From DASPKS01 sp035628035 (GTDB lineage Bacteria > Bacteroidota > Rhodothermia > Rhodothermales > Rubricoccaceae), in assembly GCA_035628035.1 (NCBI GenBank), contig DASPKS010000130.1, positions 1 to 30,975 on the forward strand: DNA of 30,975 nucleotides, given 5' to 3'. Made by a program: the position numbers and the translations under genes. A model generated the notes under the pieces. It had not been told where the DNA came from and searched no databases. It saw only the letters and a program-made list of their open reading frames with translations. Of this stretch, positions 1-7,276 are shown piece after piece (positions within the stretch are counted from its first letter, which is position 1; every line of letters begins with the position of its first letter).

Positions 1-927
1 GGCCTCTCCCCCGCCACGCAGGCGCACGCCACGCTGGCCGACTCGCTCTCCTTCGGGGGATGGCGTCTCGCGGCCGAGGCCGGCGCGCACGCTACCGGCG
101 GCGATGTCTTCCCATCAGCCTCGGGGACGGTAGAGGGGCACGTGGGCGCGGCGGAGGTGTTCGCCTCAGCGGTCCTCGCGGGCGCCGCGCCAGGCCGCGT
201 CGAGCGCGCAGGGTTCGGCGATCTGGTAGGCGCCGGCGGCGGCGGGTCGACCGAACGTACCCTGCGTGCGGAAGCCGGCGTAACCCTCCCCCTCGGCTCG
301 CTTCGTCTCCGCGCATCCGGTTCCGCCGACGAGGTGCGGAACGCGCGGCTGTTCGTGCAGCAAGCCGACACCGCATCGAGTGCGGCCTTCGCGTTCGTCA
401 CGGCGCCCGCACCGCTCCGCCACGCGCTCGCCACGGTCGGGGTAGACTTTCGCGCGGACGCGCCGCAGGGGCTCTACGTCACCACCGACGTCACCTTCCG
501 CACCGCGCTTGACGCCGACGCATCCGTGTTCCAGCGCCGCGAGGCCGACGCTCTCCCGCGCGTGTGGGGGCGCACCCGTCTTGGCTTCCGCGCGCTCGGC
601 CTCTTCCAGGGCGCGCTCGACCTCGACCTCGCGGCCGACGCCCGGGGATGGAGCGCCTTCCGAGGCCGCCTCTTCCACGCGCCGACGGGGCTGTTCGCGC
701 TGGCCGATCCGTCCGACGCGGTGCCGGTCCCCGCGCGCGGTACGGTGGACCTCGTGGCCGAGGCACGACTGCAGCGGCGCGCATCGTTCTTCCTCGCGCT
801 CGACCACGCCCTCGCCGGTCTCGCCTACCCCGGCGTGTTCGTCGTGCCGGGGTCGGTCGGCGGAAATGTGCACCCGCTCCCTGGCCGGCGCCTCCGCTTC
901 GGCGTCTTCTGGGTGCTCTTCGATTAG
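1..927 (+). CDS. Outer-membrane beta-barrel protein, C-terminal part (TonB-receptor/porin-like)
   Basis: The reading frame is open from the first base of the window to the TAG at 925-927, so the start lies upstream; the GTG at 142 is internal. About 308 residues are visible. They alternate short hydrophobic and charged stretches typical of transmembrane beta-strands (for example LRLRASGSADEV and GTVDLVAEARL), with loops rich in Gly, Ala and Asp. The end, PLPGRRLRFGVFWVLFD, resembles the last strand of TonB-dependent receptors and related barrels, where a 'PGR.+.+G+.+.F' ending is common. It probably acts in the outer membrane in uptake or as a porin, but no plug domain or substrate clue lies inside the window. 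It could equally be an uncharacterised barrel. No terminator is visible before the next gene. Confidence 0.6.
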   Translation, partial: GLSPATQAHATLADSLSFGGWRLAAEAGAHATGGDVFPSASGTVEGHVGAAEVFASAVLAGAAPGRVERAGFGDLVGAGGGGSTERTLRAEAGVTLPLGSLRLRASGSADEVRNARLFVQQADTASSAAFAFVTAPAPLRHALATVGVDFRADAPQGLYVTTDVTFRTALDADASVFQRREADALPRVWGRTRLGFRALGLFQGALDLDLAADARGWSAFRGRLFHAPTGLFALADPSDAVPVPARGTVDLVAEARLQRRASFFLALDHALAGLAYPGVFVVPGSVGGNVHPLPGRRLRFGVFWVLFD

Positions 928-1067
928 GAGCGAACGACGGGCGAGCGGCTGTCAGAGAAAGTCTGATTCCGCGAGGGGACTTAAACCGCCCGGAACGTAC
1001 AGCGTTGGAGGTAACACCCTGCGGCTACACGGCTTCGGGATCCCGTCCCCCCCACCCCTCTTCGCCC

Positions 1068-1736
1068 ATGCGCAAGCGCAACTGGCTCCGCGACCAAAGC
1101 CTCTCCATCGTCCTGGCGCTGCTGTTCCTCGTGTTCCTCCTCGGGCAGAGCCTCGCCGGGCACCGCCACTACAACGAAGACCAGCAGGCGCACGGGCAGC
1201 CGACCCTCTCTTACGGCGAGTACCTCGGGAGCAGCCACTTCGGGGAGGCCGTCTTCGAGAACTGGGAAAGCGAGTTCCTCCAGATGGGGATGTACCTCCT
1301 CCTCACGGTGTTCCTCTTCCAGCGCGGCTCGGCCGAGTCGAAGGACCCCGACGAGGAAGAGGACCCGAACGAGCTGGAGAAGCACCGGAACGACCCCAAC
1401 GCGCCGGGCCCCGTTCGGAAGGGCGGCCTCGCGCTGGCGCTCTACAAGTACTCGCTCGCGCTCGCGTTCCTCGCGATGTTCCTCGGCTCGATCTATGTCC
1501 ACGCCGCTACCGGGATGGCCGAGTACAACGAGGAGCAGGCCGAGCACGGGGAGCCCCCGACGACGCTGATGGGATACGTGGGGAACGCGCGGTTCTGGTT
1601 CGAGTCGTTCCAGAACTGGCAGAGCGAGTTCCTCGCCCTGCTCACGATGGTCATCCTCTCGATCTGGCTCCGAACCGACAGCTCGCCGCAGTCGAAGCCG
1701 ACGTGGAAGCCACACCACGAGACGGGGAGCGAATGA
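1068..1736 (+). CDS. DUF6766 family membrane protein
   Basis: A 222-residue membrane protein starting at ATG 1068, just after a C-rich leader; the open frame continues upstream but has no protein-like sequence there. Hydrophobic helices lie near residues 12-28, 74-85, 127-146 and 188-201, separated by an acidic linker (KDPDEEEDPNELEKH, about 92-106). The sequence is an internal duplication: GHRHYNEDQQAHG ... FENWESEFLQ ... RGSAESK (about 31-92) is repeated as GMAEYNEEQAEHG ... FQNWQSEFLA ... DSSPQSK (about 149-210). From memory of the family this is DUF6766, which has no known function. It stands alone, followed by a 7-bp hairpin at 1794-1811. Confidence 0.8.
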   Translation: MRKRNWLRDQSLSIVLALLFLVFLLGQSLAGHRHYNEDQQAHGQPTLSYGEYLGSSHFGEAVFENWESEFLQMGMYLLLTVFLFQRGSAESKDPDEEEDPNELEKHRNDPNAPGPVRKGGLALALYKYSLALAFLAMFLGSIYVHAATGMAEYNEEQAEHGEPPTTLMGYVGNARFWFESFQNWQSEFLALLTMVILSIWLRTDSSPQSKPTWKPHHETGSE

Positions 1737-1793
1737 GGCCGTAGTGAGGGGTCAGCCGTTCCCCCAGCCCGCCCCCGGCGATCCCCCGATGGA

Positions 1794-1811
1794 CTCCGCG
1801 GGAGCGCGGAG
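1794..1811 (+). terminator. Hairpin downstream of the DUF6766 gene
   Basis: A perfect 7-bp inverted repeat (CTCCGCG / CGCGGAG) with a GGAG tetraloop lies 57 bases after the stop. No T-run follows, so it is a weak candidate for an intrinsic terminator and may simply protect the 3' end. Confidence 0.3.
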
Positions 1812-1967
1812 CGATCTTACGCGCCCGCGTGACGGAGGGCTGTCAGGGTTCGCGAAGTAAGCTCGGCGGCTGGCCCCGCAAGTGGTGCCCCGGGCCCCGG
1901 TGTTTCTGTGGTTGTGCGTCCGCTGTGGGCGCGCCTCCTGCTTTCCTTTGGAATCCTGCGACTCCTC

Positions 1968-1986
1968 GCCTGCGTCGTCCGCAGGC
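1968..1986 (+). promoter_or_regulatory. Leader hairpin before the response regulator start
   Basis: A perfect 7-bp stem (GCCTGCG / CGCAGGC) with loop TCGTC ends 23 bases before the ATG at 2010. It would sit in the 5' leader if transcription starts upstream. Its role is unknown. Confidence 0.25.
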
Positions 1987-2009
1987 CGCCTGTTATCCCT
2001 GCCTCGTTC

Positions 2010-2435
2010 ATGGCCTCGCCGAACCGGAAGAAGCGCGTTTACCTCGTCGAAGACCACCCGGTCGTGCGCCGGGCCGTGGCCGCCCTCATCGAGGAGGCGG
2101 CCGACCTCACGCTCGTCGGGACCGCCTCCTCGGCCGAGGAGGCCCTCGCCGCGCTGGAGCGCCAGCCGTGCGACGTCCTCCTCGTCGACGTGACGCTCCC
2201 GAAGATGGGCGGGATCGAGCTCGTGCGGCAGGTCGTCGCGGGGGCGCCCGTGCGCCGGTGCCTCATGCTCACGGCCCACGTCGATCCGGCCCTCGCCGCC
2301 GAAGCCCTCGGCGCCGGCGCGCGCGGCTACGTCGTCAAGGACGACGCCGACGGGCTCCTCGCGGCCATCCGCCGCGTCCTCGCGGGCGAGGTCGTCGTGA
2401 GCGAGCCCGCGCGCCCCTGGCAGCCCCGCCCGTAA
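2010..2435 (+). CDS. Receiver-only (single-domain) response regulator, NarL-type
   Basis: A 141-residue protein consisting of one CheY-like receiver domain. The acidic pair is E14-D15 in VYLVEDHP, the phospho-acceptor is D60 in LLVDVTLPKMGG, the switch Thr is T88 in LMLTAH, and the conserved Lys is K110 in GYVVKDD. The sequence stops shortly after helix 5, where NarL/FixJ regulators normally continue into a LuxR DNA-binding domain, so it must act through protein partners or as a phosphate sink. ATG 2010 was chosen because the longer frame from 1908 adds only non-homologous Arg/Leu-rich residues and the receiver begins at once after 2010. It is a clear paralogue of the regulator at 21339-21731, with the key residues at the same positions. 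A small unknown gene follows after 23 bases. No kinase gene is adjacent. Confidence 0.9.
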   Translation: MASPNRKKRVYLVEDHPVVRRAVAALIEEAADLTLVGTASSAEEALAALERQPCDVLLVDVTLPKMGGIELVRQVVAGAPVRRCLMLTAHVDPALAAEALGAGARGYVVKDDADGLLAAIRRVLAGEVVVSEPARPWQPRP

Positions 2436-2458
2436 CCCCTCCTTTGGATCCCCTTCGT

Positions 2459-2728
2459 ATGCGCATCTGCCGCCTCCGCCCGCCCCGTCCGCTTGCCGAT
2501 CCCACCGAGGGCCCGGACCGCTCGTACGAGATCTTCGTGGACGACGGGGACGCCACGCACCGCGTGGAGGTGACCGTCACCGCGCCGGTGTGGGAAGCGT
2601 GGGCGGTCGTCGGCGGGGCGGCCGCGGCCGAGGAGCGGCTCTCGGCGGCGCTCGCCGTCGAGCTGGAGCAGAAGGGGCTCCAGGGGCTCGGCCCGCGCGT
2701 CGTGTTCGACACCGCCGGCTCGCGCTGA
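2459..2728 (+). CDS. Small conserved-looking protein of unknown function
   Basis: An 89-residue protein starting at ATG 2459, 23 bases after the response regulator and probably co-transcribed with it. It has no signal peptide or membrane segment. The core YEIFVDDGDATHRVEVTV looks like a beta-hairpin, followed by a Trp pair (WEAW) and an Ala/Glu-rich helix ending in KGLQGLGPRVVFD. The protein at 24264-24593 has the same order of elements (Y-V-Y-V..G....RVEV.V, W..W, GG, A-E-rich helix, GLQ-L, -LD), so the two are paralogues and the frame is very likely real. The function is not recognised. It converges with the GNAT gene, whose stop is only 13 bases away. Confidence 0.65.
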   Translation: MRICRLRPPRPLADPTEGPDRSYEIFVDDGDATHRVEVTVTAPVWEAWAVVGGAAAAEERLSAALAVELEQKGLQGLGPRVVFDTAGSR

Positions 2729-2741
2729 GTGCGACCCTCCG

Positions 2742-3227
2742 CTAGAGGGCAAGCGCCATGTAGCGGACGCCCGGGAGCGGGTTCGGGTAGTAGGGCTCGA
2801 CGTCGCGGAAGCCGAGGGCCTCGTAGAGCCGCTGCGCCGTCTGCATCGCCGGCGTGGTGTCGAGGCGCATCCGGGTGTAGCCGATGGCGCGGGCCTCATC
2901 GAGGAGCCGCTCGGCCAGCGCGCGGCCGACGCCGTAGCCGCGGAACGCCGGGCGCACGTAGAGCCGCTTCATCTCGCACACCCCCGCTTCGTTCGTCGGG
3001 CGGAGCGCGATGCACCCGGCCACGCGCCGGTCCACCCGCGCGAGGAGGAGCCGCCCTGCCGGGGGGGCGTAGGCCCCGGGCAGGCCGGCCAGCTCCGCGT
3101 CGAAGCCCTGGAAGCAGAGCGAGAAGCCGAGCGAGCGGGCGTATTCGAGGAAGAGCGTGCGCGCGGTGGCGACGTCGCGCGGCGTCGCGGCGGGGGCGAC
3201 GGTGGGCGTGGCGAGCTGCGTGCTCAC
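2742..3227 (-). CDS. GNAT-family N-acetyltransferase
   Basis: A 161-residue GNAT enzyme expected to transfer an acetyl group from acetyl-CoA to an amine. Motif A is visible as MKRLYVRPAFRGYGVGRAL, with the R-x-x-G-x-G pyrophosphate loop (RGYGVG), preceded by a strand (VAGCIALRP). Motif B is near LYEALGFRDVEPYY. The start is GTG 3225-3227: it overlaps the TGA of the upstream signalling gene as GTGA, which implies translational coupling. The N-terminal 25 residues are a variable leader. The linkage to a cNMP/CBS regulatory protein raises the possibility that the two work together, for example in protein acetylation under nucleotide control, but the substrate cannot be read from the sequence. 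Confidence 0.85.
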   Translation of the reverse strand: MSTQLATPTVAPAATPRDVATARTLFLEYARSLGFSLCFQGFDAELAGLPGAYAPPAGRLLLARVDRRVAGCIALRPTNEAGVCEMKRLYVRPAFRGYGVGRALAERLLDEARAIGYTRMRLDTTPAMQTAQRLYEALGFRDVEPYYPNPLPGVRYMALAL

Positions 3228-5137
3228 CGGCCGTCGCCGTAGCGGTGCTCCAGCGAGGCCTGCACGCGCTGGAGCGTCTTGAACGTGTCGCGGAGGAGGT
3301 TCTGCCGCGAGCGGTGGAGCGTCTCGGGGTCGATCCAGTCCGTCGGCGGCTCGCCCACCTCGGCCGCCTGCATCTGCACGAGGAGGTGCATGTCGACGAG
3401 GTTCTGGAACGCGCCGAGGAGCACCTTCGCCTCGGCCGAGGCGGGGTGGTCGGCGTTCGCGAGGAAGCGGAGGCGGTCGAACGTGTTCGACGACTTGAAG
3501 TACCCCGCGTCGAGGGCGAGCGCGCGCGCGATGGCGACGATGGGCTGGAGTCCGCGGTGGCGGAGGTTGATCCCCATCCCCCCGCGCCCGTCGGGCTCCA
3601 CGTCGAGGCGGCCGAAGAACGAGAGGGGGGCGGGCACGCGCGTGCCCTGGCGGAGGAGGATGCGGCGGAGGCGGGGGTTCGGGAGGAGCGCGGTGTACGT
3701 CTCGCGAAGGGCGTCGCAGAGGCCCTCGTCGCCGTACATCGTGCGCACGTCGAAGACGACCGCGGCGCGGGCGGTCGCGTCGGGGTCGGCGCCCTGCGTC
3801 CACGCGGTGTAGGCGGCCTGCCACTGCGCGAGCGGCTGGCGGAACGCCTCTTCGCGCACGATGAGCCCGTGCTGGGTAGGGGGGAACCCGCACCGCTCCA
3901 GCGCGGCCGAGGCGCGCTCGGCGAAGAGCCCATACCACCGCGCGGCGCGCTCGGCGGCCTCGTCGCCGGGCGGGTCGGCGTAGATGAGCCCGTTGTCTTG
4001 CCGCGCGTAGATCGTGGACTCCCGGCGGCCGGGCGTGCCGAAGGAGAGCCACGCCCACGGCCCCTCGTAGGCGGCCTCGGGATGCTCCTCCCGGAGCTTC
4101 CGCTCCATGAGGAAGAGCAGCCGCCGCTTGAGCTGGTCGTCGATCTCGGCGATGACCCCGAGGAGGTCGGCGCTGTGGACGCCCTGCTGGAAGAGCCGGA
4201 TCATCCGGCGGTTGCTCTCCGTGCGGATGTCGGCCAACTCCTCGACCGTGCGGGCCTTCTCCACCTGCTCCGTCGTCGCGATGGGGTCGAGCCCGCGGTA
4301 ATGGCTGATGTCCTCGCTCGTGACGACGCCGAGGACGGCGTGCGTCCCGGCGGCGGCCTCGTCGTCCACGACCACGACGCGCCGGATGTTGTGCCGCATC
4401 ATCTCGCGGACGGCGTCGAAGAGCCGCTCGGAGCCGTTGAGCGTGACGGGCGGCCGCTCGATGAGCGCCATCACCGGCACATCGGGCGCGCGCCCGGCCG
4501 CCACCACCTTCTCGACGAAGTCGCCCTCGGTAACGATGCCGACGGGCGCGCCGTCCTGCACGACGACGAGGGTGTCGGTCTCGGCCGAGGCCATCGTGCG
4601 CGCGGCCTCCTGGAGGGCGGTCTCGGGGGAGACCGTCGCGGCCGGGTGGCGGATGAGCGCGGCGAGCTCGGTGTCGAAGAGGAGGAACGCGCCGGAGGCG
4701 TCCATCTCCGTCCCCAGCGTGCGGACGTACCGCTGGAGGTCCTCCTCGAAGTGGGCGCGGAACGCCTCGTCGCTCTTGAGGAGCTGGCGGAAGGCGTCGG
4801 CCGAGAGGAGCGCGCACACCGTCGGCTCGACGGCGCGCGCCTCGTAGGGGAGGATGCCCCCCTGCATCAGCCCGTACGAGCCGAACTGCGCCCCCTCCCC
4901 GCACATGTCGAGGAGCCGCCGCCCGTCGACGTCCATCAGGCGCACGAGCCCCGATTCGACGATGTAGAGCGCGCGGTGGACGTCGGTGCCCTGCTCGAGG
5001 ACGACCTCGCCCGGCTGGTAGATCTCGAGCGCCATCCCCGTGAGGAGGCTCCGCCGCTGCTCGTCGGTGAGGTGGTCGAAGGGGGCCGTGCGCGCGAGGA
5101 GGTCGGCGAGGCGCTCGGTGATGGAGGAGGTGCTCAT
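3224..5137 (-). CDS. cNMP-binding / CBS-pair / DUF294 signalling protein with altered nucleotidyltransferase site
   Basis: A 637-residue cytoplasmic protein with four parts. A cyclic-nucleotide-binding-like domain spans about 20-125 (FDHLTDEQRRSLL, QPGEVVLEQG, FGSYGLMQ). A CBS pair spans about 165-285 (VVVQDGAPVGIVTEGD and VLGVVTSEDISHY). A DUF294 putative nucleotidyltransferase spans about 325-470, and the DUF294 C-terminal helical domain about 490-630. The family normally shows a GS..R.E motif and a TDQDN motif. Here these read SFGTPGRRE and ARQDN, so the Ser and the first Asp of the D-x-D metal site are missing (R379, D381). Catalysis is therefore doubtful and a sensor or scaffold role is plausible. 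ATG 5137 was chosen because it follows a pyrimidine-rich leader. The final TGA overlaps the GTG of the GNAT gene. Confidence 0.88.
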   Translation of the reverse strand: MSTSSITERLADLLARTAPFDHLTDEQRRSLLTGMALEIYQPGEVVLEQGTDVHRALYIVESGLVRLMDVDGRRLLDMCGEGAQFGSYGLMQGGILPYEARAVEPTVCALLSADAFRQLLKSDEAFRAHFEEDLQRYVRTLGTEMDASGAFLLFDTELAALIRHPAATVSPETALQEAARTMASAETDTLVVVQDGAPVGIVTEGDFVEKVVAAGRAPDVPVMALIERPPVTLNGSERLFDAVREMMRHNIRRVVVVDDEAAAGTHAVLGVVTSEDISHYRGLDPIATTEQVEKARTVEELADIRTESNRRMIRLFQQGVHSADLLGVIAEIDDQLKRRLLFLMERKLREEHPEAAYEGPWAWLSFGTPGRRESTIYARQDNGLIYADPPGDEAAERAARWYGLFAERASAALERCGFPPTQHGLIVREEAFRQPLAQWQAAYTAWTQGADPDATARAAVVFDVRTMYGDEGLCDALRETYTALLPNPRLRRILLRQGTRVPAPLSFFGRLDVEPDGRGGMGINLRHRGLQPIVAIARALALDAGYFKSSNTFDRLRFLANADHPASAEAKVLLGAFQNLVDMHLLVQMQAAEVGEPPTDWIDPETLHRSRQNLLRDTFKTLQRVQASLEHRYGDGR

Positions 5138-5200
5138 CAGGGGAGAGGGGGGAGAGGGGCGCGGGTCCAACCCGACCCGAAGAAACGGGATCCGTGCCGA

Positions 5201-5794
5201 TCAGGGCAACCCTGCCGCCCGCTCCAGCAAGGCCACGACCTCTTCGAGCGTGGAGCGGCCCTGGTCGCGCGCGTACCACTGCCGGATGCGCCGGTACCGC
5301 TCGGGCTTGTCCATGGCCTGCCCGACGGTCTTGAACCACGTTTGCAGGACGCTCGGCCGAGGCCCCCACCACCCCCGCTCGATGAAGCCCTCGTCGAGCA
5401 CGAGCACGGCGGGGATGGCGCGGGCCGTCCCCCCGGTCAGGTGCTCGTCCATGAGGTCGAGGTGCTCATCGCGGTCGAGGACGCGGAGGGCGAGGTTCGG
5501 CGTGGCTTCGACGAGGCGAGCCAGGACGGGCACCGTGTTGACGGCGTCGCCGCACCAGTCGGCAGAGAGGGTGAGGAGGTGCCAACGGCCCGGGAGGGCC
5601 GCCGCGCGGGCGAGCACCTCGGGCGGCACGGTGGCGCGGCGGTAGAGGGCCGGCCAGAGGTCCACGTTCTTCTGCGCGGTGGGGAGGAAGTCCTCGAACG
5701 AGAGGCCGCCCTCCCACTTCTCCGCGCGGGAGACCGCCGCCGGCGCCGCGTGCGAGGTCGAGAGAAGTGCGGTCCCGGGGGGGAGTTCGAGCAT
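5201..5794 (-). CDS. Thioredoxin-like protein with a single-Cys WCGDA motif
   Basis: A 197-residue protein without a signal peptide. The thioredoxin fold is indicated by WHLLTLSADWCGDAVNTVPVLARL (about 71-94), followed by LRVLDRDEHLDLMD and the cis-Pro segment ARAIPAVLVLDE. It resembles the Thioredoxin_9 type of family, in which WCGD is usually followed by a second Cys. Here the motif is W80-C81-G82-D83-A84, so the CxxC disulfide cannot form. It may bind or glutathionylate partners rather than act as a dithiol oxidoreductase. It lies 63 bases upstream of the cNMP/CBS gene on the same strand and is divergent from the GlmU-like gene. Confidence 0.82.
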   Translation of the reverse strand: MLELPPGTALLSTSHAAPAAVSRAEKWEGGLSFEDFLPTAQKNVDLWPALYRRATVPPEVLARAAALPGRWHLLTLSADWCGDAVNTVPVLARLVEATPNLALRVLDRDEHLDLMDEHLTGGTARAIPAVLVLDEGFIERGWWGPRPSVLQTWFKTVGQAMDKPERYRRIRQWYARDQGRSTLEEVVALLERAAGLP

Positions 5795-5895
5795 TAGGAG
5801 GGCGGAGGGCGGTGGTCGAACCGCGCACGCCCGGCAAGGTTCATCGGCGCCGTTCGCGCTTCCGGTCGGATCTTCACCCGTCTGCCGCCGCTCCG

Positions 5896-7161
5896 ATGAC
5901 GCTCTGCCCCTTCGAAGACACCGCCGTCTGGCACCTCGCGCCGCTCGCGCTCACGCGCGCGGCCGGGGACCTCCGCGTGGGCGCTCGTCTCCTCCTCGAC
6001 ACCCAGCGCGCCGCGTTCCCGGAGGCCGGGCGCCTCGTCCTCCACACACGGCCGCCCGCGGCCGGCGTCACCGCGCAGGAGCACCCGGAGGCCGAGGTGA
6101 ACGCCCCGCTCGCCGGGCCCACGCTGTTCGTCAACCAGCGGTGGCGCGTGACGCCGGGCCCGCTCCTCGACGCCGTGCGCGCGGCGGCGCAGCCGGGCCG
6201 GTCCCCGCTCGCCTTCGTCTGCGGGGAGGCTTTCCTCGCCGCGTGGCACCCCGACCCGCCCTCTGACCTCCTCGCCCGCGAAGCCCTCGACCTCGAAGCC
6301 TTCGGCGGAATTCCCGTGGAGGAAGCCGAGGGCGCGGTGCTCGTCGGCCGGCTGTGGCACCTCGTCGAAGACCTCCCCGCGCGGATCGCCGAGGACCTCA
6401 ACGCGCTGGGCGCGTTGGGGCAGCACGACGGCGCGGACGTCCACGCGGGTGCCCTCCTCGTCCATCCCGACCGCATCCACCTCGCGCCGGGTGCGACGGT
6501 GCGGCCGGGCGCCGTGCTCAACGCCGAGGACGGGCCGATCCGGCTGGAAGCCGGCGCGGTCGTGGAGGAGAACGCAGTGGTGCGGGGGCCGTGCTGGCTC
6601 GGGCCGAAGAGCGCCGTGAAGATGGCCGGCCGCGTGGACGGCTCCGCCGTCGGGCCGCAGAGCAAGGTGGGCGGCGAGGTCCACGAGAGCGTCGTCCACT
6701 CGTTCTCGAACAAGGCGCACGACGGGTACCTCGGCAACAGCTACCTCGGGCGGTGGTGCAACCTCGGCGCCGACACGAACACGAGCAACCTCAAGAACGA
6801 CTACGGCGAGGTGTCGCTGTTCGATGCCGTTGAACAGGCGTTTGTGGCGACGGGCCGGCAGTTCCTCGGCCTCGTGATGGGGGACCACAGCAAGTGCTCC
6901 ATCAACACGATGTTCAACACGGGGACGGTCGTCGGCGTGTTCTGCAACCTCTTCGGGAGCGGCTTCCCGCCGCGCCACGTGCCGTCGTTCGCGTGGGGCG
7001 GCGCCGAAGGGCTGGAGCCGTACCGGCTCGACAAGGCGCTCCGCGTGGCGGAGGCGGTGTTGGCCCGCCGGAGCCTCCCCCTCACCGAGGCCGACCGCGC
7101 GCTCCTCGCAGCGGTGTTCGAGCGCACCGCCGCCGAGCGGGAGCGGCTGGCGGCAGGATAG
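5896..7161 (+). CDS. Bifunctional GlmU-like sugar-1-phosphate nucleotidyltransferase / acyltransferase
   Basis: A 421-residue protein matching the Bacteroidota-type alternative GlmU (UDP-GlcNAc diphosphorylase / glucosamine-1-phosphate acetyltransferase), which makes UDP-GlcNAc for peptidoglycan and surface glycans. The N-terminal half starts MTLCPFEDTAVWHLAPLALTRA and has the family's LTR...LRVGARLLL signature. The C-terminal half (about 190-340) is a left-handed beta-helix of hexapeptide repeats (IHLAPGATVRPGAVL, IRLEAGAVVEENAVVRG, VGPQSKVGGEV), ending with NLGADTNTSNLKNDYG. ATG 5896 gives the family's N-terminus. The 101-base gap to the divergent thioredoxin-like gene should hold both promoters, but no clear box was seen. 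Confidence 0.87.
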   Translation: MTLCPFEDTAVWHLAPLALTRAAGDLRVGARLLLDTQRAAFPEAGRLVLHTRPPAAGVTAQEHPEAEVNAPLAGPTLFVNQRWRVTPGPLLDAVRAAAQPGRSPLAFVCGEAFLAAWHPDPPSDLLAREALDLEAFGGIPVEEAEGAVLVGRLWHLVEDLPARIAEDLNALGALGQHDGADVHAGALLVHPDRIHLAPGATVRPGAVLNAEDGPIRLEAGAVVEENAVVRGPCWLGPKSAVKMAGRVDGSAVGPQSKVGGEVHESVVHSFSNKAHDGYLGNSYLGRWCNLGADTNTSNLKNDYGEVSLFDAVEQAFVATGRQFLGLVMGDHSKCSINTMFNTGTVVGVFCNLFGSGFPPRHVPSFAWGGAEGLEPYRLDKALRVAEAVLARRSLPLTEADRALLAAVFERTAAERERLAAG

Positions 7162-7162
7162 G

Positions 7163-7212
7163 CGGGCGGAGTGGGTGAGCCGCCCGGTCCATTCTTCGCG
7201 TTAATCGAAGAA
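7163..7212 (+). terminator. Two hairpins between the GlmU-like gene and the secreted kelch-like gene
   Basis: Right after the TAG, a 7-bp stem CGGGCGG / CCGCCCG (7163-7169 with 7180-7186) is followed by a second perfect 7-bp stem TTCTTCG / CGAAGAA (7192-7198 with 7206-7212, loop CGTTAAT). The second is AT-rich for this genome. Together they could end the upstream transcript, or the second could be an operator for the gene at 7277. A possible -7 box, TATGTTCC, lies at 7233-7240. Confidence 0.35.
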
Positions 7213-7276
7213 AGGCCGGTTCTGGGGCACCCTATGTTCCAGGCTCGGCTGCGTCTCCGCCCGAGCTTTACCGACA

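Noticed and set aside
1908..2009. N-terminal extension of the response regulator
   Set aside because: The extra 34 residues are Arg/Leu/Pro-rich and the receiver domain begins directly after ATG 2010; a leader hairpin also occupies this stretch.
2729..5797. Open frame of 1022 codons on the plus strand
   Set aside because: It lies antisense to the GNAT, cNMP/CBS and thioredoxin-like genes, which have clear family motifs. The frame is open only because of strong GC bias at third codon positions, and the protein is Arg/Glu/Val-rich without domains.
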